A stretch of DNA of 64,000 nucleotides from Rhizobium etli 8C-3 (GCF_001908375.1 NZ_CP017243.1:124001-188000); one strand, 5' to 3'; shown: positions 18,819-27,066, numbered from the stretch's first letter. Notes: generated from the letters alone by a model not told the origin. Made by a program: numbers and translations.

Positions 18819-19586
18819 TCACTTGACCAGGTGGTTTCCGATCGAGGAGCCGCCATCGACCGTCAGAATGCTACCGGTCGCGAACCTCGAACGATCGGAC
18901 GCAAGAAAAAGCATTGCTTCAGCAATCTCTTCAGCTGTCCCCATCCGATCCATGACGGCACGGGCGTTGAAATCGCTGCGAAGCTTCGCGGGGTCCTTCG
19001 CTTCGGCGAAGATTTTCGTGAAGTAAGGAGAGTCGATTGTCCCTGGAGCGACCGCGTTGACACGAATTCCCTCTTTCGCATGATCCATGGCCATCGCGCG
19101 CGTCAGCGAAGATATTGCTCCTTTCGATGCTACGTAGGCAGTCCTGTCCGCGATTGCTGAGGTTGCGGTGTAGGAAGTCGTATTGATGATCGAACCTCCG
19201 CCGTTCCGTCGCATAACAGGAATGACGTACTTTGAGCAAAGGAAGATCCCTTTGACGTTTACGGACATAATCCGGTCCCAAGTTTCTTCAGGAATGGTCA
19301 CCACATTCCCCGTCGTTCCGAACCCGGCATTATTGACGAGCACGTCGACCCGGCCCCACTTTGCGGTCGTCTTCTCAACCATGCTTTCCGCGTCCTTGGC
19401 GGACGAGACGTCGACGCGAACACCGAAAGCCTTCGAGCCGATCTCGTTCGCCACACGAACCGCGGCGTCTTCATTGACATCAGCAACAACCACATAGGCG
19501 CCGTTCTTTGCGAAAAGCTCGGCTGTCGCACGACCAATGCCGCTGCCGCCCCCTGTGACGATACAAACTCTTTGATTCAAATCCAT
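18819..19586 (-). CDS. Short-chain dehydrogenase/reductase
   Basis: 255 residues from the ATG at 19586, chosen because GAGGAG precedes it and the protein then starts MDLNQRVCIVTGGGSGIGRA like other SDRs. It has all classical motifs: TGGGSGIG, NNAG, the catalytic Ser in INTTSYTA, YVASK (Tyr/Lys) and PG after IRVNAVA. Asp at the end of the second strand (VVADVNED) favours NAD(H). It likely oxidises a hydroxyl group of a cluster intermediate. It is transcribed divergently from the flavin-reductase operon, each side having its own operator. Confidence 0.93.
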   Translation of the reverse strand: MDLNQRVCIVTGGGSGIGRATAELFAKNGAYVVVADVNEDAAVRVANEIGSKAFGVRVDVSSAKDAESMVEKTTAKWGRVDVLVNNAGFGTTGNVVTIPEETWDRIMSVNVKGIFLCSKYVIPVMRRNGGGSIINTTSYTATSAIADRTAYVASKGAISSLTRAMAMDHAKEGIRVNAVAPGTIDSPYFTKIFAEAKDPAKLRSDFNARAVMDRMGTAEEIAEAMLFLASDRSRFATGSILTVDGGSSIGNHLVK

Positions 19587-19614
19587 CGACCATCTCCTCA
19601 TTTTTGGGTGCCTT

Positions 19615-19643
19615 AGAAGACATTTTAGCAGACAATCTGTCAA
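19615..19643 (-). promoter_or_regulatory. Promoter with cluster operator for the SDR gene
   Basis: On the minus strand TTGACA (19643-19638) leads into CAGATTGTCTGCTAAAATG (19639-19621). With the 17-base spacing used at the other sites the -10 would be TCTTCT. The -35 boxes of this and the divergent promoter are 14 bases apart. Confidence 0.65.
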
Positions 19644-19657
19644 TTGTGAAAATCCAG

Positions 19658-19686
19658 TTGACAGATTGTCTGCTGATCTGTTTATC
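19658..19686 (+). promoter_or_regulatory. Promoter with cluster operator for the flavin monooxygenase operon
   Basis: TTGACA (19658-19663), 17-base spacer, TTTATC (19681-19686). The operator CAGATTGTCTGCTGATCTG spans 19662-19680. Confidence 0.75.
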
Positions 19687-19720
19687 TAGGCTCGATCGAA
19701 TTTGGCCGTGGGAGGACAAT

Positions 19721-20230
19721 ATGGCCGATACCAGCACTGAGGCGCAGTTGACTTTTAAGGCAGCTATGCGTCGGTTCACATCAACCATCTGCTTGATCAC
19801 GACCGAACTCAACGGGGTCCGTCATGGCATGGCCGCCACCGCGGTCCAGTCGGTTACCGCGGACCCACCAACTGTTCTTGTCTGCATCAACCAATCGGCT
19901 TCGGTGAATCAGCCTTTGAAGATCTCCGGGAAGTTCGCCGTGAACATGCTGCATCTTTCACATGCCGATCTTGTGCCGCTGTTCAGTGGGCAATTGAAGG
20001 GTGAAGAGCGCTTTCATTACGGCGAGTGGCTGTCTCTCGACGGCATGCCGGTCCTGTCCGATGCGCAGGCGGCGTTTGTCTGCAAGCTAAAAGATGTCGT
20101 TCACGTTGGAACGCATGATGTTGTGCTCGGAGAAGTGCTCGAAGCACGGTTCATCGAGTCAATCGCGCCGCTTCTCTACGAAAACGGTCAACTCGTCAGG
20201 TCGTCGTCCATCAGTGGATCGGCCGCATAG
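19721..20230 (+). CDS. Flavin reductase (HpaC/RutF-like), NAD(P)H:FMN
   Basis: 169 residues from the ATG at 19721, preceded by GGAGGA. It has the flavin-reductase-like split barrel: FKAAMRRFTSTICLITT, GMAATAVQSVTADPPTVLVC, CINQSASVNQPLKISGKFAV and a C-terminal HVGTHDVVLGEV. Such proteins supply reduced FMN to two-component monooxygenases. The monooxygenase gene is two genes downstream in the same operon, so it is the likely partner, as RutF is for RutA. Confidence 0.9.
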   Translation: MADTSTEAQLTFKAAMRRFTSTICLITTELNGVRHGMAATAVQSVTADPPTVLVCINQSASVNQPLKISGKFAVNMLHLSHADLVPLFSGQLKGEERFHYGEWLSLDGMPVLSDAQAAFVCKLKDVVHVGTHDVVLGEVLEARFIESIAPLLYENGQLVRSSSISGSAA

Positions 20231-20293
20231 TAGGTGGCTTTAACCACCAATCACATCACTCATCGAAAGCCCAAGGGCGGCAAGGAGAAAAGC

Positions 20294-20710
20294 GTGAGCA
20301 ATATGGCACCCGCAAGAGAAATTCATGGACGTGAAGTCACAGAGCGCTTTGAGCGCGGACTAAAGACCCGGCGCGAAGTCTTGGGGGGGGGCTATGTTGA
20401 TGCGTCGGTCAGCAAAGCCACCGACTTCAATTGGCCGATGCAAACCCTCGTCACAGAATACTGCTGGGACGCGATTTGGAATCGGCCGGGCCTGGAGCGC
20501 AAGCAGCGCAGCATCCTCAATCTCGGGATGATTTCGGCCCTCAATCGTCCGCATGAGCTGAAACTGCATGTTCGCGGAGCAATCAACAACGGTCTTACCA
20601 AAGAGGAAATTCGGGAGGTTTTCCTCCAGGTTTCGATTTACTGCGGTGTTCCTGCGGCCATCGACAGCTTCCGCGTGGCAGCGGAAGTTTTCGACGAGAT
20701 GGGCATCTAG
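20294..20710 (+). CDS. Carboxymuconolactone decarboxylase family protein
   Basis: 138 residues from a GTG at 20294 with AAGGAG (20282-20287) upstream; this start is better than the upstream one in the same frame. The family signature is visible in NWPMQTLVTEYCWDAIWNRP, RSILNLGMISALNRPHELKL and VFLQVSIYCGVPAAIDSFR. The AhpD-type CxxC is absent; only single cysteines are present (EYCWD, IYCGV), so lactone/decarboxylase or structural roles are more likely than peroxidase activity. It sits between the flavin reductase and the monooxygenase. Confidence 0.88.
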   Translation: MSNMAPAREIHGREVTERFERGLKTRREVLGGGYVDASVSKATDFNWPMQTLVTEYCWDAIWNRPGLERKQRSILNLGMISALNRPHELKLHVRGAINNGLTKEEIREVFLQVSIYCGVPAAIDSFRVAAEVFDEMGI

Positions 20711-20770
20711 TTATTCAACGCATTTGAGTGGGCTGAGCATCATCCGTTGCCAGCCCGAGGAGGGACTACA

Positions 20771-21892
20771 GTGACCGCACAAGACGATTTCCGCGCTGCC
20801 GGAAACCCAATGTTCAATGATAACAAGCTCAAGCTCGGCGTATTTGGCACGAATTGCTCGAATGCATGCGCGATTACGCTCGCTGAGACAACGTTCGAAC
20901 CTACCTTCGACCACAACGTCGAGATTGCAAAGAAGCTTGAGGCAGCCGGTTGGGAATGCATGGTGCCGATTGCACGCTGGCGTGGTTTTGGCGGTCCTTC
21001 AAACTTCAATGGCGTGAACATGGATACGTTCACCTGGGCGGCCGCTCTCGCGGCGGTCACCACGAAGCTCCAGTTCTTCTCAACGACTCACATTCCGACG
21101 CTAAACCCGATTGTTGCAACCAAGATGGCGACAACAATCGATCACATCTCGAAGGGTCGATACGGCCTCAATCTCGTTACCGGCTGGTTCACTCCCGAAA
21201 TGGAAATGTTCGGAGTTCCTATGATGGAGCACGACACCCGCTATGAATACGCCACTGAATGGATGGATATCGTCGAGACGCTCTGGAAACGCAATGGCGT
21301 TACCTTCGAAGGCGAGTTCCTCAAAGTCAAAGACGCCTTCAGTGAACCCAAACCCTACAACAAGGCGGGTCGCCCGCTCCTGATCTGCGCCGGCGCCTCG
21401 GGCAAGGGACTGCATTTCACCGCCAAGTTCTGCGACTTCAACTTCGGCTTCATGCAAGACATGGAATCCGGCGCTGCCTGGGTCAAAAAGGTGAAGGACC
21501 TGGCGCGTACTGAATATAACCGTGATCTTGGCACATTCACAGCTTGCCCCGTTATCGTTCGCGAAACGGAGAAGGAAGCAAAGGAATACTACGACTACTA
21601 CGTCAACCAGAAGGGTGACTGGGAGGCATGCGAGAACATCTGTGAAGTTCTGCAGGTGCAATCTCAAAACCATTCTGCCGAAATGTATCAAAAATTCAAG
21701 GAACGCTTCGTCGCTGGCTGGGGTGGATACCCGATCGTCGGCAATCCAGAACAAGTCGCCGACAAGCTCGTGGATCTCAGCAATACAGGCGTCAACGGCG
21801 CCTTGCTGACAATGGTCGATTACAACGAGGAACTTCCCTTCTTTAACGACCGTGTCATGCCGCTGCTCAAGCAAGCCGGTCTGCGCAACTGA
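20771..21892 (+). CDS. Luciferase-like (LLM class) flavin-dependent monooxygenase, RutA-like
   Basis: 373 residues from a GTG at 20771 with GAGGAGGG just upstream. The TIM-barrel family is clear: LKLGVFGTNCSNAC, RWRGFGGPSNFNG, FTWAAALAAVTTKLQFFST, MATTIDHISKGRYGLNLVTG and ICAGASGKGLHFTAKFCDF. The SKGRYGLNLVTGW block and overall order resemble RutA, which cleaves the pyrimidine ring amide with a flavin peroxide, and also DszA/SfnG-type enzymes. FMNH2 would come from the reductase two genes upstream. The substrate is unknown. No other rut genes are present, so this is not the uracil pathway. Confidence 0.92.
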   Translation: MTAQDDFRAAGNPMFNDNKLKLGVFGTNCSNACAITLAETTFEPTFDHNVEIAKKLEAAGWECMVPIARWRGFGGPSNFNGVNMDTFTWAAALAAVTTKLQFFSTTHIPTLNPIVATKMATTIDHISKGRYGLNLVTGWFTPEMEMFGVPMMEHDTRYEYATEWMDIVETLWKRNGVTFEGEFLKVKDAFSEPKPYNKAGRPLLICAGASGKGLHFTAKFCDFNFGFMQDMESGAAWVKKVKDLARTEYNRDLGTFTACPVIVRETEKEAKEYYDYYVNQKGDWEACENICEVLQVQSQNHSAEMYQKFKERFVAGWGGYPIVGNPEQVADKLVDLSNTGVNGALLTMVDYNEELPFFNDRVMPLLKQAGLRN

Positions 21893-21900
21893 ACCAGTCC

Positions 21901-21948
21901 TCGGGACGGCGATTGCCGTCCCGACACGAACTCTGCCAGATTCTGGCA
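21901..21948 (+). terminator. Tandem hairpins between monooxygenase and binding-protein genes
   Basis: TCGGGACGGC-GATT-GCCGTCCCGA (21901-21924) is a perfect 10-bp stem; CTGCCAG-ATT-CTGGCAG (21932-21948) is a second stem followed by GATTTTCG. They begin 8 bases after the stop codon. They may terminate part of the transcripts or protect the ends of a processed mRNA. Confidence 0.65.
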
Positions 21949-22015
21949 GGATTTTCGCGGCTGGCGGCCAAAGGGGCCGGCGGTTGAGCGGAACCACAAG
22001 GGGAGGAGGCCCTGA

Positions 22016-23185
22016 ATGCTGAAGAAAATCGTTGCAGCGCTTTTTACGCTGTCGAGCCTTTATCACATGAACGGCGTGGCGAAGGCTGACGGCCTCGATT
22101 CGTTGCCGCCGGACCAAAAGGCGCTTTACGAGAATATCGATCCCGCCATTCCGCTCGGGGGGACGGTGTACAAAGATTTTGTTCCAAAACGTCCACCGCC
22201 GTGGAAAATTGGTTATGCATCCACATATGCCGGTAATACCTGGCGCGCGAACATCCTGGACGAATTCACCAACGTATTGCTTCCGAGATATAAGGAAGCA
22301 GGCCTAGTCTCCGATCTAATCGTCACGCAGTCTGACCTCAAAGACGCTGTCCAAATCCAGCAGATGCGGCAGATGGTTGACGACGGTGTTGATGCGATCG
22401 TCATTTGCTGCTCGAACATTACCGCACTTAACAAGACCATAGAGTATGCTCATTCGAAAGGCGTGCCAGTCTTCTCAGTCTCGGGCTATGTCACATCACC
22501 CTACGCAATCAATGCCACAGAGAATAACACCGACGGTGGCTACAAGGCTGCTGAATGGCTTGCCAAGGAAATCGGTGAAAAAGGCAACGTCCTGATGGTA
22601 TCGGGCATCCCCGGTTTCGCATCATCGGACAGCTTCGACATCGGCGCGAAGAACGCGTTCGATAAATTCCCCGGTATCAAAATTGTAGGCACGATAGCTG
22701 GCAAATGGACCGACCAGGTCGCCCAGGTTGAGGTTCAGAAGTTTCTTGCCACCAATCTTGCTGAGGTTAATGGCATTCTCGTTCAGTCCGCTTCAGAAAA
22801 CGGTGTCGTGAACGCAGTACAGCAATCCGGCCGCGACATGATGCCTATCGTGCTCGGGGGTGAGGCTTCGGCAGCCTGCTACTGGCGTAAGAACCCTGAT
22901 TTCATAAGCAAGAGCTTCCATTTCTGGCCGCCGCGGTCTGATGCCCGCCTTGTGTGGGACGTCATGATGCGAACGCTCGAAGGCCAGGGACCAAAGATCC
23001 AGTCGATTCTTCGTCCTGCGCTTCCTTACACCATTGATGACGTGAAGGAAGTGCTGAAGGAAGATTGCGATCCCAATTCCACGGATTGGATCGAGCCGAA
23101 GAACAACGGCTGGTGGCCTGCAGACGTCGCTGCAAACTACTTCGAACGTCCTGAAGATCCGTTAGCTTGGCGGCCGAAGAAGTAA
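22016..23185 (+). CDS. Periplasmic sugar-type ABC substrate-binding protein (TorT-like), copy 2
   Basis: 389 residues with signal peptide (ALFTLSSLYHMNGVAKA) and a strong ribosome-binding site (GGGGAGGAGG). It is a paralogue of the protein at 7573-8772, sharing PPWKIGYASTYAGNTWRA, VDDGVDAIVICCSNITALNK and WIEPKNNGWWPADVAANYF. It lies in the monooxygenase operon, bracketed by hairpins on both sides, which would allow a higher or separate level of expression, as is common for binding proteins. The likely membrane partner is the importer at 30803-34290, although that operon has its own third binding protein. Confidence 0.88.
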   Translation: MLKKIVAALFTLSSLYHMNGVAKADGLDSLPPDQKALYENIDPAIPLGGTVYKDFVPKRPPPWKIGYASTYAGNTWRANILDEFTNVLLPRYKEAGLVSDLIVTQSDLKDAVQIQQMRQMVDDGVDAIVICCSNITALNKTIEYAHSKGVPVFSVSGYVTSPYAINATENNTDGGYKAAEWLAKEIGEKGNVLMVSGIPGFASSDSFDIGAKNAFDKFPGIKIVGTIAGKWTDQVAQVEVQKFLATNLAEVNGILVQSASENGVVNAVQQSGRDMMPIVLGGEASAACYWRKNPDFISKSFHFWPPRSDARLVWDVMMRTLEGQGPKIQSILRPALPYTIDDVKEVLKEDCDPNSTDWIEPKNNGWWPADVAANYFERPEDPLAWRPKK

Positions 23186-23214
23186 TGAATGTTCTCCGGA
23201 AGGAGACCTCCCAG

Positions 23215-23249
23215 CCTCCCGCGTCGGTTTCTATAATCGGCGCGGGAGG
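23215..23249 (+). promoter_or_regulatory. Stable intercistronic hairpin
   Basis: CCTCCCGCG (23215-23223) and CGCGGGAGG (23241-23249) form a perfect 9-bp GC-rich stem with a 17-base loop, 30 bases after the binding-protein stop. No T run follows. Its position argues that translation of the aminotransferase begins after it. Confidence 0.55.
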
Positions 23250-23274
23250 TATCTGCGATTTGATTGGAAATAGT

Positions 23275-24480
23275 GTGCTGGACTTTCACAGAATTCAACG
23301 TTTGCCGCCTTATGTTTTCGAACAGGTCAACCGTTTGAAAGCAAGCGCGCGAGCGGGCGGCGCCGATATCATTGATCTCGGCATGGGAAACCCCGACCTT
23401 CCCACTCCTCAGTCGATCGTCGACAAGCTGTGCGAGGTCGTGCAGGATCCGCGCACCCACCGCTATTCCTCCTCCAAGGGCATTCCGGGGCTGCGCCGTG
23501 CCCAGGCCGCCTATTATGCCCGCCGTTTCGGTGTCAAGCTCAACCCGGATACCCAGGTGGTCGCCACCTTGGGCTCCAAGGAAGGCTTCGCCAACATGGC
23601 GCAGGCGATCACCGCGCCCGGCGACGTGATCCTCTGCCCGAACCCGACCTATCCGATCCACGCCTTCGGTTTCCTGATGGCGGGCGGCGTGATCCGCTCG
23701 ATGTCGGTTGAGCCGGATGAGAGCTTTTTCCCGCCGCTGGAGCGGGCGGTCCGGCATTCGATCCCGAAGCCGTTGGCGCTGATCCTCAACTATCCGTCGA
23801 ACCCGACGGCCCTCGTCGCGACGCTCGATTTCTATAAGGACGTCGTCGCCTTCGCCAAGAAGCATGACATCATCGTGCTTTCCGACCTTGCCTATTCCGA
23901 GATCTACTTCGACGGCGCTCCGCCGCCATCGGTTCTCGAAGTGCCGGGTGCAATGGATGTGACCGTCGAATTCACCTCGATGTCGAAGACCTTTTCCATG
24001 CCCGGCTGGCGCATGGGCTTTGCCGTCGGCAACGAGCGGCTGATCGCGGCGCTCACCCGCGTCAAGTCCTATCTCGACTACGGCGCCTTCACGCCGATCC
24101 AGGTGGCCGCGACCCATGCGCTGAACGGCGACGGTTCCGACATTGCGGAGGTTCGCAACGTCTACAAGCGTCGCCGCGACGTCATGGTCGAAAGCTTCGG
24201 GAAGGCCGGCTTCGACGTGCCGCCGCCGGCTGCCACCATGTTCGCCTGGGCAAAGATCCCGGAAAAGTTCCGTCATCTCGGTTCGCTGGAGTTTTCCAAG
24301 CTGCTGGTCGAGAAGGCCGACGTCGCCGTTGCACCGGGTATCGGCTTCGGCGAAATGGGCGACGACTACGTCCGTCTGGCGCTCGTCGAGAACGAACACC
24401 GCATCCGCCAGGCTGCGCGCAACATCAAACGCTGGCTTAGCGGCGACGAGAAATTTGAAATCAACGTAATGAATCAGTGA
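23275..24480 (+). CDS. PLP-dependent class I/II aminotransferase (AlaC/DapL-like, core-gene paralogue)
   Basis: 401 residues if started at the GTG at 23275, the length usual for this family; an in-frame ATG at 23185 would add 30 unlikely residues and run through the hairpin. Conserved blocks include DLGMGNPDLPTP, NYPSNPTA, LSDLAYSEIYFDG and the PLP lysine in SMSKTFSMPGWRMG. The protein is extremely like the housekeeping aminotransferase I know from rhizobial chromosomes (LPPYVFEQVNRLKASARA). Its codons are strongly GC-ending, unlike the more mixed usage of its neighbours, which suggests a recently recruited copy. It would transaminate an alpha-keto acid; its exact substrate here is unknown. 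Confidence 0.9.
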   Translation: MLDFHRIQRLPPYVFEQVNRLKASARAGGADIIDLGMGNPDLPTPQSIVDKLCEVVQDPRTHRYSSSKGIPGLRRAQAAYYARRFGVKLNPDTQVVATLGSKEGFANMAQAITAPGDVILCPNPTYPIHAFGFLMAGGVIRSMSVEPDESFFPPLERAVRHSIPKPLALILNYPSNPTALVATLDFYKDVVAFAKKHDIIVLSDLAYSEIYFDGAPPPSVLEVPGAMDVTVEFTSMSKTFSMPGWRMGFAVGNERLIAALTRVKSYLDYGAFTPIQVAATHALNGDGSDIAEVRNVYKRRRDVMVESFGKAGFDVPPPAATMFAWAKIPEKFRHLGSLEFSKLLVEKADVAVAPGIGFGEMGDDYVRLALVENEHRIRQAARNIKRWLSGDEKFEINVMNQ

Positions 24481-24491
24481 AAGGATACCCG

Positions 24492-24890
24492 ATGCCAATC
24501 TTCGGATCATGCCAATGCAAAGCGGTAACGTACCAGGTTCAGGAAATTGATGGACCCATGTGGAATTGCTTCTGTCAAACATGCCGGAAGTCACACGCCG
24601 CTGATCACAATACCGCTGCGAAGGTGAAAAGCGAGCACTTCAAGATCCTTACAGGCCAAGATACGCTTCATAGCTTCGAATCGACGCCTGGAAAGCTGCG
24701 GTGGTTTTGTTCGGTATGTGGCTCGCACGTTTATGCGGAGCGGCCGGCCAGCCCGGAGCTCAAAGTCGTTAGAGCCGGCACGTTCGATACCGATCCTGGA
24801 AGTGTGCCGATGTCAAACGTATGGGTATCGCATGCGGAACCTTGGCTCGCCCATGATCCATCGAAGGCAAGCTCACCAGAGTTCCCGTAA
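24492..24890 (+). CDS. GFA family (glutathione-dependent formaldehyde-activating-like) zinc protein
   Basis: 132 residues from the ATG at 24492 with AAAGGA upstream. The zinc-binding cysteines of the GFA fold are all present: GSCQCKAV, NCFCQTCRKS and FCSVCGSHVY. Family members include the formaldehyde-activating enzyme Gfa and many proteins of unknown function, and centromere-like relatives. It is the last gene of the monooxygenase operon, 11 bases after the aminotransferase stop. A role in removing an aldehyde by-product is possible but only inferred. Confidence 0.87.
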   Translation: MPIFGSCQCKAVTYQVQEIDGPMWNCFCQTCRKSHAADHNTAAKVKSEHFKILTGQDTLHSFESTPGKLRWFCSVCGSHVYAERPASPELKVVRAGTFDTDPGSVPMSNVWVSHAEPWLAHDPSKASSPEFP

Positions 24891-25208
24891 GTGACCGGGA
24901 TACTACCTGTCGTAACTGAGGTGGAGCCACGGCGACCGTATATCAAGCGGCAACGCCTCATTCCGTGTCCAGGAGGTTCTAACGCAAACGTGCTGGGTCG
25001 GTAAAAGCGGCAGGGATTGCAGACAGTAGGTGCGCTTGCACGGCGAGCCCACCCATTGAGAGAATAAAGTCGTACGAGACAGAAGACTTCTGCGAAGCAA
25101 TCCAGCCTTCGAGGTTGGGAAATTACGGGTTGTGAGGGCTCAGGACACCGCAGGACTATTTTTGCCCCCACGGGTCCTCAACGACCTCCATTGCGGTGTG
25201 AGTGAAAA

Positions 25209-25237
25209 TTGTAAGATTGTCTTATGCGAGAATGTTG
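25209..25237 (+). promoter_or_regulatory. Promoter with diverged cluster operator upstream of FMN reductase-ribBA
   Basis: TTGTAA (25209-25214), 17-base spacer, ATGTTG. The operator core is the palindrome AAGATTGTCTT (25213-25223), same centre and position as the others. The rest of 24891-25208 holds no convincing gene. Confidence 0.55.
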
Positions 25238-25250
25238 GGAGTCCTGTGAC

Positions 25251-25769
25251 ATGAAAGTTGTTGTAATAACGGGGAATTTATCGCGCCCCTCGAAAACCCG
25301 GGCCGTAGCAGACTTCATGGTGGATCGGGTGCGCGCGTCCGGCAACGAAGCAAGCTGCTGGGACCTTGTCGACCTTCATCCGCACCTTGGGGCAACAGTG
25401 TTGCCCTCCAGCGCCGCTGAGATTGTTAAAGCGGCACTCAACGATATTTTGGCTAGTGACGTGCTAGTTGTTGGTAGTCCGGTCTACAAAGCATCTTACA
25501 CTGGGTTGCTGAAGCATTTATTCGACCTTGTCGACATGAAAGCGCTTAAGGGCCGCTATGTGATCCCTTTTGCAACCGGTAAAGCATCGAGTCACAAGCC
25601 GCTCGTCGAAGCCTCGATGGAAGCCTTATTCGACTTTTTCGAAGCGCAAATACATAGCCGTTTCATTTTCGCTCTCGATGAAGATTTTCAGAACGATGCT
25701 CTTTCTGAGAACCTGCGCGCGCTTGTCGACAGAGAGCTCGATGCCGCGCGTCGCGCCGTCAGCCCATAA
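25251..25769 (+). CDS. NADPH-dependent FMN reductase (SsuE/MsuE-like)
   Basis: 172 residues from the ATG at 25251, giving a start MKVVVITGNLSRPSKTRA that matches the FMN phosphate-binding loop of the flavodoxin-like reductases. SPVYKASYTGLLKHLFDLVD is the second signature. This family reduces FMN for two-component monooxygenases such as SsuD. It is a second candidate reductase for the LLM enzyme at 20771 and is followed after 16 bases by ribBA, forming an apparent flavin-supply operon. Confidence 0.88.
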   Translation: MKVVVITGNLSRPSKTRAVADFMVDRVRASGNEASCWDLVDLHPHLGATVLPSSAAEIVKAALNDILASDVLVVGSPVYKASYTGLLKHLFDLVDMKALKGRYVIPFATGKASSHKPLVEASMEALFDFFEAQIHSRFIFALDEDFQNDALSENLRALVDRELDAARRAVSP

Positions 25770-25785
25770 TAAGGAGGAGGATTCC

Positions 25786-27066
25786 ATGTCTTTTTCGAGC
25801 ATAGATGAGGCGATCGAGGCGATCGAAGCGGGCGAGATGGTTATCGTGGTCGACGACGAAAACCGGGAGAATGAAGGCGACCTAGTCGTTGCTGCCGAAA
25901 AAATAACAGCTGAGCACATCGCTTTCATGATGAAATATGCGAGAGGCCTTATCTGCGTGCCACTTCCAGCCGAACGTCTCGACAAACTCGAGATCCCCCT
26001 GATGGTCACACGTAATTCGGACTCACTGCAGACGGCATTTACCGTTTCCGTCGATTGCAAACACGGCACAACGACAGGGATTTCAGCCGAAGATCGAGCA
26101 GCAACCGTCAAGTCGCTCATCGATCCGCAGACGCGGCCGGAAGACCTATCGCGACCGGGTCACATTTTTCCTTTGCGTGCAAATCGTCTCGGTGTCCTGG
26201 GCCGTCCTGGCCACACCGAAGCTGCCGTGGATCTTGCACGACTTGCCGGCCTGGCGCCGGCTGGCGTAATCTGCGAGATCGCCAATGACGACGGAACCAT
26301 GTCTCGACTGCCAGATCTCGAGAAGTTCGCAATCGAACATGGCCTGCACATAGTAACGATCGACGCTTTGATTGAGTACTGCAGGAGTCGTGATACGAGG
26401 GTAAAGCGTTACGCGCAGTCCTTTATGCCAACGCGGTTTGGGGATTTCAAGGCAATTGCTTATCGCGATAGTTTGACGGGAACGGAACACTTAGCTTTGA
26501 CACTTGGCGAGTTGTGCGAGAAGGAAGACGTTCTGGTACGGGTGCATTCTGAATGTCTGACAGGTGAGGCGTTCCGGTCCATGCGATGCGACTGCGGTCA
26601 ACAGCTCGAAATGGCTCTTCGGGCGGTCCAGTTAGCGGGCGCTGGTTGCGTGATCTACATGCGTGGGCAAGAGGGGCGTGGCATTGGCTTAGGAAACAAA
26701 ATTGCGGCTTACAGCCTGCAGGATCATGGTCGTGATACTCTTGAGGCAAATCGGGAACTCGGCTTCGCATCTGATTCCCGCGAATATAACGCAGCGGCGG
26801 ATATCATCCGCGACCTCGGTATCGGCAGCGTTCGGCTTCTGACCAACAATCCTACAAAAATAGAGGCGCTGCGAACGTCAGGCGTCATCGTGTCGTCTCG
26901 CCAGAGTCTGATCGCCGCATCTAGCGCGTCCAACATCACTTATTTTAAGACAAAGCGCGATCGGTTTGGCCACCTGTTGGACCAGGACACGTCAGCTGAA
27001 CACGTCGGCCGGAGCAACGTCTTTTCAGTGTTTGGCGCGCAGGTGTTCTCTGGACCCCTGGGTTAA
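25786..27066 (+). CDS. ribBA: RibBA: 3,4-dihydroxy-2-butanone-4-phosphate synthase / GTP cyclohydrolase II
   Basis: 426 residues; AAGGAGGAGG precedes the ATG at 25786. The N-terminal RibB half has DDENRENEGDLVVAAE, GLICVPL and PGHTEAAVDLARLAGL. The C-terminal RibA half has the zinc cysteines in HSECLTGEAFRSMRCDCG and the RGQEGRGIGL loop. Both active sites look complete. It catalyses the two entry steps of riboflavin synthesis in the cytoplasm. A housekeeping copy is expected elsewhere, so this one probably boosts flavin supply for the cluster monooxygenase. No FMN riboswitch is visible upstream; instead the gene lies behind the cluster operator. Confidence 0.93.
   Translation: MSFSSIDEAIEAIEAGEMVIVVDDENRENEGDLVVAAEKITAEHIAFMMKYARGLICVPLPAERLDKLEIPLMVTRNSDSLQTAFTVSVDCKHGTTTGISAEDRAATVKSLIDPQTRPEDLSRPGHIFPLRANRLGVLGRPGHTEAAVDLARLAGLAPAGVICEIANDDGTMSRLPDLEKFAIEHGLHIVTIDALIEYCRSRDTRVKRYAQSFMPTRFGDFKAIAYRDSLTGTEHLALTLGELCEKEDVLVRVHSECLTGEAFRSMRCDCGQQLEMALRAVQLAGAGCVIYMRGQEGRGIGLGNKIAAYSLQDHGRDTLEANRELGFASDSREYNAAADIIRDLGIGSVRLLTNNPTKIEALRTSGVIVSSRQSLIAASSASNITYFKTKRDRFGHLLDQDTSAEHVGRSNVFSVFGAQVFSGPLG

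Noticed and set aside
21101..22117. Minus-strand frame of 338 codons opposite the monooxygenase and the start of the binding protein
   Set aside because: Crosses two convincing plus-strand genes and both hairpins, with no protein-like motifs.
23137..24594. Long minus-strand open frame (485 codons) opposite the aminotransferase
   Set aside because: It is the antisense shadow of a GC3-rich gene; its translation is rich in Arg, His, Gly and Asp with no recognisable domain, whereas the plus frame is a clear aminotransferase.
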